NCBI RefSeq assembly: GCF_016086655.4
Contig: NC_052135.2
Location: 25,820,363 to 25,884,362, forward strand
Length of the DNA: 64,000 nucleotides
Direction of reading: 5' to 3'
From: Lepeophtheirus salmonis
Lineage: Eukaryota; Arthropoda; Copepoda; Siphonostomatoida; Caligidae
Shown here: positions 24,905 through 37,700 of the stretch, in pieces
Layout: each line of letters starts with the position of its first letter
Position numbering within the stretch: position 1 is the stretch's first letter
Translations under genes and position numbers: made by a program
The notes under the pieces: model-generated
Seen by the model: only the letters and a program-made list of their open reading frames with translations
The model's database searches: none
What the model was told of the DNA's origin: nothing

Positions 24905-25235
24905 ATATCTCCCGGTTTTTTTCGGGATTTTATACCTGCAGGAAATTACTTGTAAATCCTGGATTGAATTATTGTATCGTAGTTTAAATTATAATCAATC
25001 AGATTAAACTTTGAATACATCTTAAAAGAAGAAGAAAAAAACAATTTTACATCTGGTCACGTGATGAGCATGTATACTTTTAGCCCATGGGTTGGATTAT
25101 GTACCACATAATTGTAACAACCCTCAGCTCCATAAAAATTTAGCTTATAAATCACTTACTTTTTAAGTTTTTGATTCGGATCGGGTTACGAAATGTCGAA
25201 AAAGTGGGACCCGTGGGCTCTAAAAACCAGCCCGT
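24905..25235. repeat. Interspersed repeat family B, copy 2
   Basis: Partner of 14095-14360. It begins TCCCGGTTTTTTTCGGGATT and ends near GGGACCCGTGGGCTCTAA. A further scrap with CCAGGATCCAACTG lies at about 25370-25430. Confidence 0.55.
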
Positions 25236-27127
25236 GCACTATTTGTGTTAAGTATAAAATGACAAAAATGCAAATATATGAGTAGTACTTGTTTAAAATT
25301 TAATTTGTTGTTTATAGTATAAAAATATAAACTTGAATTTCACAGTATTTATTATTTGCTACCTGGACCCCTAATTTTCAAAAAATATTTCCCAGGATCC
25401 AACTGAACGACAATTTCCTCGAGAAACCCTAATGAGTACACTCAATCAAACATGACAAATAAAAGGCTCTAAATAACTAATATAATAATTCCTTATCACT
25501 TATTTTCAAGTTTAACTGGATTCTTCACATGTCTGTATTTATTTATTATGTTGAATCTAAAACGCATTTCTGCTTTCCTTTGTTATACTCTGTGTTTAAA
25601 TATACATATTTATGTACAATACAAATATATAAATTATACTCAGACATCGTCATTTGATATATAAATGATATATAGAGGCCTCAAATACAAACATGTATAA
25701 TATCAACCATTAAAAAATGAAAGGTTTTTTAAAGAAAATACCACACTCGTTGTTGGTATTCTGTAAACAAAACAAACCATTCGATTTCAAAATTGACGAC
25801 AATGATGGATGACATTTAGCTGAGAAATCAGTATTACATATTGTATTACACTTTATATTTAAGAGGTTTATATTATTGAGATACATTTATTATCGTGAAT
25901 AACTTGGAGTGTGAGTTTTTTTTTTTTTGGATTACGAGTGTCTGTCATTGGTAAGCAATAATTTTTTATATATTTTGGATAACACACATCAATTATTTTT
26001 GAAAATCTATCTTTAAGAAGCGTGCTCTATGTTTTATTAGGCCTACAAATCCTTCAACGACAAACATGATATTGATAATCCAAGGTATGGTTTTGTGTTT
26101 ATTGTTGAATTTTTCAACTACCCATTGAGTAAAATCCAATAAAACTACCCATGAAACTATGAAGAAATCCTTTTTGTGTGATATACACAGCTTTTCATAG
26201 ATTATATGCAAATATCTAAAGGGGTTTGTCAAATGTCTCCCAACACAGCTAGTATTAGATCTTAAATACTTATAACTAAAGAGACTACGATGGAAGGAGG
26301 CGTCATGTATATCTATCTAGAATTTTTTTTAATCTCTAATTCTGATTTGTCTAAAATTATGTCTATGCGCTTTTTCATCTCTTGCGGTGTTCATTGTTAT
26401 ATCACGTCTTTTGACCAAGATTTATATAATGTAATTTCAAACAAGTCAACGTTTTGGACAGGTTTATGTATTTTTCTTTAGAATAAACCAGAAACACAAA
26501 CCATTAATTAAAACATAGTTCATGGTATCTTAATCATAATTATGATCTAAAAAATTAGAAAAGTTAATTTAAAACAAATATACGAAAGGGTATTTATATA
26601 CTATATTATTGATCGAGGTTATGTGAATCCTGAATATTATTCATATACATAGTTTTTGTTTACTTTTTATTTCAACCCTCTTGTCTTCTCTTTTCCCTTT
26701 TAGTTTCTTTACTTACCTTCTTCAAAACTATAGTGATCGGACTACGCAAAGGATTTCAACCTATTTGTATATACGCTCACATAGACGTGAGTATAGGTAT
26801 TGATTGATATTGTATGGCAACACAGATACAAATATCCTATGATATTTTTCAACCATGCATGCAGTATGTAGGTACATGTTGATGTGAACAATTCATTTTG
26901 TACATGTAACCTAACTTGGACCTATAACTATATACAAATACAATTTTCACCCATGTAATATATGATCTCTTGATAAACATTACATACCATAGCTACATAA
27001 GCAATTGTAGTGTATTGCATATGGGTATTGCGAAAAAAAGTATATCCTTACAACTTAATTATTTAACTACTTATAATTTTCCAATTTATTAACCGATATT
27101 GAACCTTAAAAAAATGAAAGCATAGGC
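25236..27127. other. Gene-free AT-rich stretch
   Basis: No gene or recognised mobile element. The short open frames here (for example on the minus strand at 25993-26232) have no protein-family character that I recognise. Confidence 0.5.
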
Positions 27128-27848
27128 ATAGTACACTAACTTCTTCTTTTACGTATCCTCCTTTGTTCTTAATAACTACTTGTAATCATTATCTGAATCC
27201 ATTGTACAAGTTAAATGTATTTGCTGCTCTGCCTATGTCGTCTACAGGCTATGGACATGATTTGTAGCCAAAAATCATAATCGAGTGTGTTCAGGTCTAG
27301 AAAGTATGGGAGGCCACATTATCATCAATATACAATTACATAGATGTTGACGTTTAGACGGGGTCATGTCTTTTTCCAGGACATAATTTCCATCTGGAAC
27401 AATCTGATAAACCCATTTTAGGAGTTTGGAACTTAATTTTTCCTTATAATACCCACTAGAAAGGCGATAACCTTGAGGAACCAAATAAGGAGTATTCTTT
27501 TTTTATGGTTGTGAGGACCCAGTCTGATTCATCAATATCATCAGTCATAGTCAAGTACCCATCATTCATTGAGTTCCTCACTGGGTCGAATGGCACGGTC
27601 TTTTTATCAGAGAAAATTACTACATGTCCAGATGATGACTTAAGGTTCTTAAGTAGTCATTGGTAACGTCAAAAATAGGTTTATTTCAAAAGTGGCATCT
27701 ATAGCCTAACAAAGAATTTCAATCGACCTTTAACCAACTTTAAGACTGTGGAAGGTGCAATACTAAGGGCCATTTTCAATTGATTTGCGATATTGAAGGT
27801 GCAGAGAAAAGCAGAGAACTCCTGGCATTTCATCACTTTTGTCGTCAT
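27128..27848 (-). pseudogene. Decayed mariner (DD37D-like) transposase
   Basis: Reading the minus strand from the ATG at 27848, in shifting frames, gives the full order of a mariner transposase. An HTH-like start (MTTKVMKCQEFSAF, then LSIAPSTVLKLVK) is followed by VIFSDKKTVPFDPVRNSMND (first catalytic Asp, near 27.6 kb), YLTMTDDIDESD, and PQGYRLSSGYYKEKLSSKLLKW. Then come a WPP motif, DYDFWLQIMSIACRRH, and a tail VIKNKGGYVKE near 27.14 kb. Several stops and frameshifts, and loss of the QQDGAPAH-type block with the second Asp, make it dead. I could not see clear terminal inverted repeats. Confidence 0.75.
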
Positions 27849-28464
27849 TTTTAAACTTATGATCAATATATTTTTGTAATTTTTTTTTTACTGATATACA
27901 AAATATGTATCTTCAAATATTTTTAATTGGACCGTCACTAAACCTTTCCGACACGATTTTCAGGTTGTATACGTTCTTGAAACACCTTTTGTATGTTTAT
28001 AAAATCAAAAAGTATAATTTTTTTAAGTATCTGATCCAAGAAACAATCCTCCTGTCGGTCATATTAGATTATTATAATTATTTTCATTTATTGACATTTA
28101 TAAATCCACAAACTTATGACATGGATTAAATGTGAGTACAATATTATTATATTATTTTCGGATCATATTACAAAGATTATTTATCTATTAAAGCAGTTCA
28201 AAAATATCCTCATCTTTTTTATTATGGAGAATATTAAGTATTTCAGCGTGTTATATTTTAATGGCTATACCTATATAAATATTTAAAGTTATATATATCA
28301 TGTCATGTTAATTTGGACGAAAAAAAATCAATTTTCGCTGGAAGAGTTTTCATGAATCTGATTACAAAACTATCCATTAAGAATTTTGTTTCCAATATGC
28401 TTCATAGAATAAAATAAATATTTCTTTGATGAATCTTTTGGCCTAATTCAACATTTATTAATAA

Positions 28465-28825
28465 ATATGTAGCCCGTCAACAAAGAAACAAGCAAGGTAG
28501 AGTGGTTTTTCTCAAAATTGATCTTGGATTACGTTTGTGTTCTTTGACAATTCATCATCAATTTCTATCAACAAATTTTGCTTATTAAACCTTTGGAGAC
28601 GCTGCGAATTACATTTTAAGTAGCAAAATTAATCGTCACAATATATTAAATTGATAGATTTTATTTCAAGACCATATAAGGGTCTTTTAAGTCAAATAAA
28701 GGCTCTATACTATATTTTAAATTATTGGCTATTTTAAGTTATCTCACAAATTTGAGTACTAAGACTACAATTGTCTCAAATATGTCTTTGAATTATAGGG
28801 TTCTTTGTTCAAAAGGCAAAAAAAA
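28465..28825. repeat. Interspersed repeat family D, copy 2
   Basis: Best-preserved copy. It begins GTAGCCCGTCAACAAAGAAA and contains AAACCTTTGGAGACGCTGC, GATAGATTTTATTTCAAGAC and CTACAATTGTCTCAAATATG. It aligns with 18485-18835 and 63803-64000. Confidence 0.65.
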
Positions 28826-29526
28826 GTGTGGTGTGACTTAAAGAAAGAAACTTGCCAGTTGATGCAGTGCATTTCAATCTTTCTGATTTATGTGCTTCGA
28901 TTCCTTATTATAAAATAGGAAATGTTCATTTTTTTTATGATAAAAATACAGAGTTGTACTTCTTAAAAATATATTTACATCTCCTTTTTTGGACGCACCT
29001 CAGTTTGAGAACTATTTTACAAATTCAAGACATCATTATTAAGACGTTATTAAAAATGGGAACATGTTTTTCAGAATCTAGGTGTTAAGTTTCGGTCTAA
29101 AATCATATACTGATATATTTAGGTGTCCTACCTATATAAATGTTGTTCAACCAAACTACTTCGTCTCGATAGATCCCACAATAAAATAAGTTATGCGTTA
29201 AATTTAGTGTAAGTTGATGTTATGGATGAATAGTTGATAACGTTGTGTGTATTTTTCAATTGTTAAGAACAGAAAAAATGACGTAATACAAAAGTAAAAA
29301 TTTAATTCCTTTCTCCATATATACAGATTACGCATATAATTTTTTTGTATTTCAAGTAAAAGTCTGTTCATTATTAAGAAAAATATAAAATTTCGGTTTA
29401 CGGATTGATATTTTGGTCTGGACCAAACTATTGGTCCAAATTAGTATAGTAAGAGAATAATCTACGAGTGAACCCGGGAAAAACGTTGTCTGCCTTGGAC
29501 GGAGTTTGATCAATAGAACCTATGTA

Positions 29527-30022
29527 GCATTAGACCTATTCAAAAATATACTTTTTTGAATTTTGATAAGTTTACACATTTTTTCCCATGCTTTAAGATG
29601 TGAGCAGGTCAAAAAGCATTTTCTTAGGGATCTAAGTAGGTCCACATCCTGTCTTCTCGGCCTGAAAGTTGTTCCAAAATGCCTTTTTTGAAGATTTTGC
29701 ATAGTTTTTGGACAAAAAGTATTGATAAAACACATCATTGAATTCAAAAAAAGATATTAAACTAAAAAAGGATAACCATTTTTGAATAATACTTTTTACA
29801 TATGTTATTATTTAAGTATCAAAATTGCCCAGTACAATGAAATAGAAGAATCTAGGTGCACAGACTGTAATACTAAAATTGTTAACTCCCATCTATCAAT
29901 GTTTTTTTCTCTCATATTTAGCCATTTTTTGTGAAAAAGATTTTAATATTTTAGAAAGATTATACACTTACCTCAATTTCTTATTTAAAACCATATTTTT
30001 AATACCAATTTGAAAATCAGAA
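29527..30022. repeat. Left terminal inverted repeat of the Tc1-related element
   Basis: Inverted partner of 31984-32475. Shared landmarks include GTTTTTGGACAAAAAG (29704-29719), TAGATGGGAGTTAACAATTTTAG (read in reverse on this arm) and the inner end TTCTGATTTTCAAATTGGTA (reverse strand). Confidence 0.82.
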
Positions 30023-30133
30023 TGATATACATTACATATTAATTTTTATATTTTCTTAGACTTCTATAAATAAAAACGATAATATCACAAAAGAGTAATT
30101 TTTTGTTTGTGAAAAACTTTATTTACTTCCCAA

Positions 30134-31310
30134 TATGACGGCCTTTAACCTGTATACATTTTTTTATGCTTTTTGGCATCCCTTCATACATATTATTCAA
30201 AGTATCTGGATAAATATTTTCCCAAAGCTTTTGTTAGTTTTTTTTAATGCATCCTCTGAAGTTACTGGCGCATTTTCATTAAGTTCCCTCTGGACCAAGG
30301 CTCACAAATTTTCAATGCGAGACAAATCAGGACTGTTGGCAAAAGCCATGTGCCTCTTTTGTGCCTTTTTGGAGTGGTGAGCAGGGGCACTATCCTACTG
30401 GAAAATGGCTCTTGATGTGCCAGACAACATTTTCCTCTTCAAAGGTAGTCCAGTATCTTCAGTACGAGACAAAGCTTACATCAGAGACTTGCTGAGGATC
30501 TCCTTTACGTAGTAATCGGCCGTCACAATTTGGTTTCGTGGAATCAGGTGAATATCTGATACTACCTGGTGGCTGATAACGGCCCAAACCTGAACTTTGA
30601 CCCATTTGGAGTGGGTTCCACATCTCCCTTATCTCTTGCCCAAACTTGATCTTTTTGGGGATTTGGGGCATGAAATAGCTTAAATGGACTTTCATCACTT
30701 AAGAGGATACATTTTCAGTAATATGCAGTTCAGTCTTTCCGCTCACAACATAATTGAAGCCGGGCCTTCCTTTGGTTTTCTGAAAGTTTGGTTTGAGGTG
30801 CAGACGAGGTTTATATGGCAAAACATTCAAGGAGTGCCTCAGATAGTTGCAGTCAGATGACTTGGATATTGGATAGCCCTTTGAAGTCAATCTTGCTACA
30901 AGTTTCCTTGTGGATTGCTTGTTTTTGGTTAAAGATTTTGAAATCACCAGTTTGAGAACTTTGTTAATTTTTTTCTTCCTACCTCGACCCTTCTGATTTG
31001 AAAGGGTTTGTCCAATTTTCCTTTTCTTACATCCATTTTCAATGGCCCTGAGAGGAATTTGTAACCTTTGATCAACATCTCTCTGGCTCAATCCATCCTC
31101 TATCATGCCAATAGCCTTGGCCTGGGTCTCCAAAGAGTGCTCTCTCACAATTTCGGATATTGAATTTCAACTAACATCCTGTGGTGTTTTCTGAGCCCTT
31201 TTATACTGATGTATGATGCAATCATCGAAAATTATTGCATCAGAAAAATCTCTGATTTCAAAATTTGATCCATCTTCTTTAAACAGTTTGCCCTTTTTCC
31301 TTTCAGGCAT
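30134..31310 (-). pseudogene. Decayed Tc1-family transposase of the long-repeat element
   Basis: Read on the minus strand. The ATG at 31310 opens 47 residues (MPERKKGKLFKEDGS..) up to a TGA at 31169. The same frame then continues through SLETQAKAIGMIEDGLSQRDVDQRL (paired-type helix-turn-helix), a basic GRGRKKK block, and TRKLVARLTSKGYPISKS. After a frameshift comes LSDESPFKLFHAPNP with the first catalytic Asp and VWARDKGDVEPTP. VTADYYVKEILSKSL and FQ*DSAPAHH (second Asp, with a stop inside) follow. SPDLSRIENL carries the final Glu, and the end is KGRHIGK near 30134. The Asp-to-Glu spacing is shortened by about 8 codons, so part of the core is deleted. The element is non-functional. The N-terminal 47-residue segment is longer than usual for Tc1. 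Confidence 0.78.
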
Positions 31311-31983
31311 AATCTTTTAATAGTGAGGCTTTTTGTATGTTCTTTATTCAAGTTACACCATTTGTCCTTCTAATATTTAAACCAGGGATTTTCTAGAGAC
31401 TGAACATTCCGAAACAATTTTTCCTAAACTGAGCCTACAACTACCTTCAGTACATGATAGATAAAGTAACTTGATGTCTAATCGGTTTTATATAAGTTTA
31501 GCAGTTCCCTTGTGAATTCTACTATTCCTGGAGGTGGTTTCAAAAAACAAGGTAGTAATCCAATCTCTGAATTTTTATGTATCTAATAGATCTATTGGTG
31601 CATTGGTTTGGCATTTTCCTGTTGAGCTGCAAATTACTAAGACTCCCGAAATTTTTCCTTCAGGTTATCCGGATTGAATCCATGAAAAATCTCTCAAAAT
31701 TTTGATATCCCTGTGTAGTGCAGCATATGAAGGAGGATCTCCAATGAATAGTGACGTGTATTTTAATTAATTTTATGTGTTGATATCATCCTGTTTCCAC
31801 GAGTAGATACAATGAAAATATCTAAGTAAGCCCCGCTGGATTTTGCACGTGGCAAAAACAACGGCTGTTAATGTGTTGTCAGATAATATTAAATGGTAGC
31901 AGTATTACTTTTCCCAAATCATTTACTTAATAAAAACAAACTAGTTTATTAATAACTTCTTCTCGTAACTTTAAGTTTTTTTT

Positions 31984-32475
31984 TTCTGATTTTCAAATTG
32001 GTATTAGAAAAATTGTTTTTTTAAATAAGAAATGGAGGTAAGTATAATCTTTCAAAAATTTTAATATATTTTTTTCAAAAAATTACTAAATATGAGAGAA
32101 AATAACATCGATAGATGGGAGTTAACAATTTTAGTATTACGGTCCACACACCTAGATGTTTCTCTTTCATTGTACTAGGCAATTTAGATACTTAGATAAT
32201 TAAATATATAAAAGGTATTTCTCAAAAATGGTTATATTTTAGTTTAAATCTTTCTTGGGATTCAATGGTGTGTTTTATTAAGACTTCTTGTCCAAAAACT
32301 ACGTAAAATCTTCAAAAAAGGCATTTTGAAAAAACTTTAAGGCTGAGAAGGTAGGATATGGACATACTTAGATCCCCAAAAAAATGATTTTCGACCTGTT
32401 CATATCTTAAAATATGGTAAAAAACGCGAAAACATATTAAAATTCCAAAAAGTACATTTTTGAATAGGTCTAATG
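31984..32475. repeat. Right terminal inverted repeat of the Tc1-related element
   Basis: Inverted partner of 29527-30022. The outer end is GAATAGGTCTAATG followed by TA. The inner end is TTCTGATTTTCAAATTGGTA. Confidence 0.82.
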
Positions 32476-32675
32476 TACCATCCATATACGTCGATAAGTG
32501 TCCTAGTTAAATTTCACTTCAGTTAGACTAACTGATTCTATGCTTCTCAGGTTTAATTTTTTTATCCTTGTTTTAAGCACTTTATAAACACAGGACGGAA
32601 GTTGATCTATGTATTTGTTTGGAAACATAGAAGATCTACAGCATAGCGTATATGTGTCAGAGAAAGAGGTAGTAT

Positions 32676-32693
32676 GTAGTAGTAGTAGTAGTA
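32676..32693. repeat. (GTA)6 microsatellite
   Basis: Six GTA units just outside the long-repeat Tc1 element. Confidence 0.85.
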
Positions 32694-33428
32694 TCATCTT
32701 TGTGTGTCACGATGCTTTCAAAACAAAATAGAACAAATCTCTTCCAACTCGTCCTCAAATTTATGAGAAAACGGAAATACAAATTCCATAGGGAAATCTC
32801 CATCCTGGACAAACAGTCATAATCATATATATTTATGCTTTGTGGGGTTGAGGAAATATTCTTTTTTTGAGTCTTCAATTGACAGTAAAGCAGTGAAATG
32901 TAAATGTGACCAACTCTCAATACAACATGTTACTTTATGTATCAGCTAGTGATGGGTTTAAGGACAACCTTAGCTAATACCAAAAATTAAGAAGAAGAGG
33001 AGGAGAATAAGTCCAGATTATATCAAGATCAACAGTTTATGATACTTTACACAAATCCCACTCCGTATCTAGCAACAAAATAGGCAGGAATTACTTCGAT
33101 GTCAATTTGCAATTCCACTCTGAATCTAGGAAAGGCTAAAACTTATAGCTCTACAACCTATCCTCAGTGTTACTCTTTGTCTTTCATGAGCACACGGACA
33201 AGTGATTACCTTATATTTAGAGATTATCTTTGGAAAAATAAAACACTTTTCAAATGACCAAATGGGAAAAAAATATGGTGCAAGTAAAGAACATAATTTA
33301 TACAATTCTAATGCTCACCGCCATTATTACTAGCCTATTGGTGTCAGTATAGATTTTTTCGGTGCTAGGAGGACTGGGGAGCATGCTTAAATATTATATA
33401 CATCTGTAAAATATAATTTTTTTTCATA

Positions 33429-34642
33429 CAGGGTTCGGAAGTAAAACGTGGACTGTTAATAAATTCTAATTATGTAATTAAAATAGAGCGGGGTTGTAAT
33501 TTTTTCCTGCATATTCCGAATCTCCTGTACTTTTTGCATAATTGAACAATAATAAACTTTAACTCGAATCTTTCATCATGAATGAGCCAGAAGCAAAAAG
33601 GCAGAGGATCTCAGACCTTCTGGATGCCAAAATTGAAGTGGCAGTGTTTGTGAAGTGCTCCATAAATGAAAGAGGATGGAAAAGACCTCTCAAGGAAGAA
33701 GGAAGTGGGGGACACAACTTGGAAAGGAATTCTGAGTTTCTGGGGGATCTGAAGAAGAATATCAAGGAGGACCCCACAAAATCCATGAATCGCCTCTCTA
33801 ACGAATTTGACGTGGACAAGAGAACAATCAGGAGGGCTGTAAAGGAGGACTTGGGGTTGTCCTCTTATACAAGGACCCCACGCCACCTCTTGGCGGACAC
33901 TCTGAAGGAAAGGAGACTGTAGAGGTGCAAGAAAGTTCGAACCTGGATCAAAGCAAATGGATCCACATTAAAAATTTTCTCTGTAGAGAAGATTTTCACC
34001 GTGGACCAGGTTTACAACCGTAGGAACGACTATTAGCTTGGGTTATCACCAGAGGTCAAGGGGATGTTCCGTACAAAACATCGAGCCCAAACAATGGTCC
34101 TGGGGGGTCGTGGCGTCCGACGTCAAGAAGATGCCTCCCTTCTTTTTTAAGGCCTACTACAAGGTGTTGAGGTTCAACATACTGCCATAACTCAAGCGCA
34201 CCTACCCAGAGGACAACTATATGTGTAACCAAGATGGTGCACTCTCACACACATCGGCCAAATATCAGAAGTTCCGCGCCAACAATATGGCTGATTTTTG
34301 GCACAAGGACATGTGGCCATCATCTTTGCCGGATTTGAACCTGTTGAACTTTTCTGTGTGGGCACTTTGGTGAAGGAGACTAACTGGACATCTAATCTGA
34401 ACGTAGACTCCCTTAATGTCGCTATTGTGAAGGGGTGGAACAACTTGTCGTAGAAGTTCAACATCAAGTCCGCCGTCGTGCGGAAGCTGTGATCGCTGCT
34501 GAGGGGGCCATATTAAGTGAACATGTTCACAAAGGTCGTTTCTCAAAGTTTTGTTAAAAAAATTTCAAAATATATATCAAAAGAAAATCATTGACATTTT
34601 TGAAAAATCAGTCATTCAGTCCATGTTTTTCTTCCAAACCTG
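33429..34642 (+). mobile_element. Full-length but dead mariner (DD37D type)
   Basis: About 1.21 kb, the normal size of a mariner. Terminal inverted repeats of about 27 bases match: left CAGGGTTCGGAAGTAAAACG, right (reverse strand) CAGGTTTGGAAGAAAAACAT, both followed by GGACTG. Both ends sit against TA (33427-33428 and 34643-34644), the expected target duplication. The transposase remnant lies inside in the plus orientation. The intact ends could still be recognised by a related active transposase. Confidence 0.88.
33578..34556 (+). pseudogene. Mariner DD37D transposase remnant
   Basis: The ATG at 33578 opens 114 residues: an HTH-bearing N-terminal domain including NIKEDPTKSMNRLSNEFDVD and RTIRRAVKEDLGL, ending at a TAG at 33920. 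Beyond it the usual mariner order continues over several frames. FSVEKIFTVDQVYNRRND comes first; the first catalytic Asp of FSDEK is replaced by Val. KGMFRTKHRAQTMVLG and YMCNQDGALSHTS (second Asp kept) follow. MWPSSLPDLNLLNFSVW has Asn where the third Asp is expected, 37 residues after the second. Two of the three catalytic residues are therefore lost, on top of frameshifts and stops. The 37-residue spacing places it with the DD37D (maT-like) mariners. Confidence 0.85.
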
Positions 34643-34652
34643 TACAGCACCC

Positions 34653-34704
34653 TAAGTTATGTGGTACTAGTCAATGTGTAAGTTATGTGTAACTAGTCAA
34701 TCAA
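34653..34704. repeat. 26-bp tandem duplication beside the mariner end
   Basis: TAAGTTATGTGGTACTAGTC and its neighbour TAAGTTATGTGTAACTAGTC repeat with a 26-base period, 8 bases beyond the TA target duplication at the right end of the mariner. Confidence 0.8.
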
Positions 34705-37700
34705 GTCAAATAAGTTACACGTGATTTTTAATCCTTACTCAAATCAGTTTAGTGAATTTTGTAATTTTTTTTGTATGAGCCATTTTTGGGTGTTCAGAAA
34801 TACAACACTTACACTTATTAATTACCTCAAAAAACGAACTCTTTCAATTGAACTGAGGTTCCAATACTTCTTTTTTCCTTTTAAGAAGAAGAAAGAGGTA
34901 AAATAACGGCAGATAACTCGACCTTAACGAAAGACGTTACATATATTCACAAAAAAAAAAAAAAAATATATCATCATTACAATTTCTTTAACAGAAAATG
35001 TTGAAAAAAAAAAAGAATTATGCATCCTGACAATCAGGAAATTGTATCAATAATTAATTTTCTATATATTTCCTAACGACTTTTTGGGAAAGAAAATTTA
35101 TCATTTTTATAAGAATATGCACTGAAAAATTTATTAAACGAAAGATTCTATTTAAATGACATACATACCTATCTATCCCTTTATAATGTGAATAGATAAA
35201 CAGACGACTTATATACATTTCCCGATTTCACATGTCAACGAAACGAAGCGAAAATAATGAATACATCAAAAATAATACGTGATAATAACCCGTAATTAGT
35301 AAAGAATACATAAAAGAAGAAATCCTTGAAATATTGTTTCTGGAACTCACTCTTTACATCTTAGAAGTGTTATAACAATACCAATATTTTCGGAACGGTC
35401 CTGGTAACGGTACTTTTTGATAATTTTTTTCTATAAAAAGAAAGTATTTAAGGGCAATTGACTGGCTCTTTCAGGGGTCTTGGCATTGGATGACTTAAAC
35501 AAATAAATCTTTTTTTTTTGCTTGTATATAAAGGACATTTTTTTTTTGGGGGGGAATCACAAATTTGACGAGTTACATGATCGTTGAGTCAATTTTATTT
35601 ATAACGAAGTGAAGCTATATATATCAGTTAAGTATTTTACCGTTTTAAAAGAGTCAATACTCGCTACCGCTATATTATTCAGAAGCTTCATTGTTTTAAA
35701 TCTAAAATAATTTGGATATTACGCTAAAAATGTCCTCTGTATACTATAGTATTTCCGGCCTTTTCAAAAAAGTTTCTTTAAAAGATTGAATAATTTTAGT
35801 AATTAATGAATAATAACTAACAGTTTTCTCAATTACCAGTCTACATAATTACAGCCATGCATTGCAGGTGCGCTCCTTACAAAACAACAACAATGTCACA
35901 TCATTTCCGCTATGATTCTTAAACTTTAATTTTTGCAAATATATTTAATGGCTGATATTCATTGAAACGCTATGTAAAATAGTAGCCTTGAATAAAAGGA
36001 TCACATTTCAGCGCCTTGAAAGACACACTCTTGGGAGGTGTTTTACGCTCCAATGCCAGATTCATCATGACTTTATTACTCGCTTCACTTACCCCCTAGG
36101 CAGTTATCCTGCCTCTCTTTTTTTCTTTAAATGCGATCCGTTTTTGGAAGAAAATAAAAGGAACAGAAGGATTTTTTTAAATCTTGCTGAATATTTGGAC
36201 AGCTGGTCCTGTCTTAATATGTGTATATGTATGGATATAGATATAATGAAAAGTGTTTTTTTATTTGTAACAAGAAATTTCAGAGAGATGTGAAAAATTG
36301 CTCTTTAATTAATTAACAGGGATTATCATATCTGAATGTTTCGACTATTAATATACATATATATTTGGAGATTAGTATCTACGAAAAAGGAGAATGGGAA
36401 AGATAATAAGACTATGGAGTAATTAGGAAAACAACACTGGAATAAACGTTAAGATTTTGTCTTTTATGTACAATGCTTTTCAAACAAGATTAAAAGGAAA
36501 TACAGTCATACATTGGATTACAAGCTATTACTGTCTCAGAGAAGTTGTAGTAAATGAATAGTTACTCTGAGCTTGATAACTACACTTTTGTTTTGATGTT
36601 TTAGTGAAATATCCCTCATTTTCTGAGTATTTTTTCACTTTTTTTTATTAAACGTCAATTTTCCATTTTTAAGATGAAATAACCCAAGACTATGCATTGT
36701 GGAAATACATTTCCAGAACACTTTACTGCATAATTTTGCAAAATTTACAAAAATAACGCGAAAATAAAGAGGTTTTTTATTTACGATATTATTCTTCATA
36801 CCGTTTTTATTTTTTGCAAAAACCAAAAAACTTGATAGGTTTGTGTTCCTCTTTACAATACCAAAAATTATCTGACCTACTTTTGGGCAAAATTTGTGCA
36901 CAACATATTTGCAGTTTTGTTGGCAAATTTTGATTTGGCAATTTTATGACAAAACTAAAAGATGAACTTCTTGTTTAGACGATCTTTTTATGAATATATG
37001 TCGCTTTATTATTTGAAGTTTGTTGAATTCATAATAACTCATTTTATATAATAGACAAGCCGCCATATTGTAATGCTCACCTACACCAAAGGGTCTAAAG
37101 ATTCATAAAAAATAGCATTAACCATTGTCAATGTGATTTCCCACTCCCTCATTAACACGAGCTTCACTGGGTAATCCTTTACTAGTATATATATATATAA
37201 AATGTCATTGAATTTTTAGAAGAACAAGTAAATAAAATCTCAAGCTTTCAAAGATTAATAAAGAATTTGGAGTGTGACTTCTTGGATATAGGTCTGGTTA
37301 CGAGACTGTGTGGGCATTTTTTGTTGATTAACACTCTGACAATAGAAGGCATCACTTGTAATTGTCAAACAAATTATAAAAGAGACGCGTACCTCAAATT
37401 TGACCAAAATAATTGCAGTCAGAAGTAATTAGTTAGTGCTACATAACATATTTGTCAAAACTAAAAAAATAACAATAATACAAATAAACAGACCATTTGT
37501 TACATAATATGATCTTATAAGAAGTTGTGAAATCCTTGATTGTTTCAATTTTAAAAACTTCTACAAATATCCACATAACTTCTTAATTATACCTATGTCA
37601 ATAATAAAAATCATAAAAATTAAATTTTATTTTGCTTTTAAGACCTACTCAGAGTCATATGACTTATTATAGTTATGAGAGGTCAAGAACACATTATCCC

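Larger units (their letters stand above)
29527..32475. mobile_element. Tc1-related element with about 490-bp terminal inverted repeats
   Basis: The left end (GCATTAGACCTATTCAAAAA) and the reverse complement of the right end (CATTAGACCTATTCAAAAA) match. Similarity runs inward to about 30022 and 31984, so each inverted repeat is near 490 bp. TA dinucleotides at 29525-29526 and 32476-32477 fit the TA target duplication of the Tc1/mariner superfamily. The total is about 2.95 kb. A decayed transposase (minus strand) sits in the middle, and about 670 bp of extra DNA lies between its start and the right repeat. Arms differ at many bases, so the insertion is old. Confidence 0.82.

Noticed and set aside
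35988..36293. 101-residue plus-strand open frame
   Set aside because: No good start codon, no recognised motif and no splice context; probably chance.
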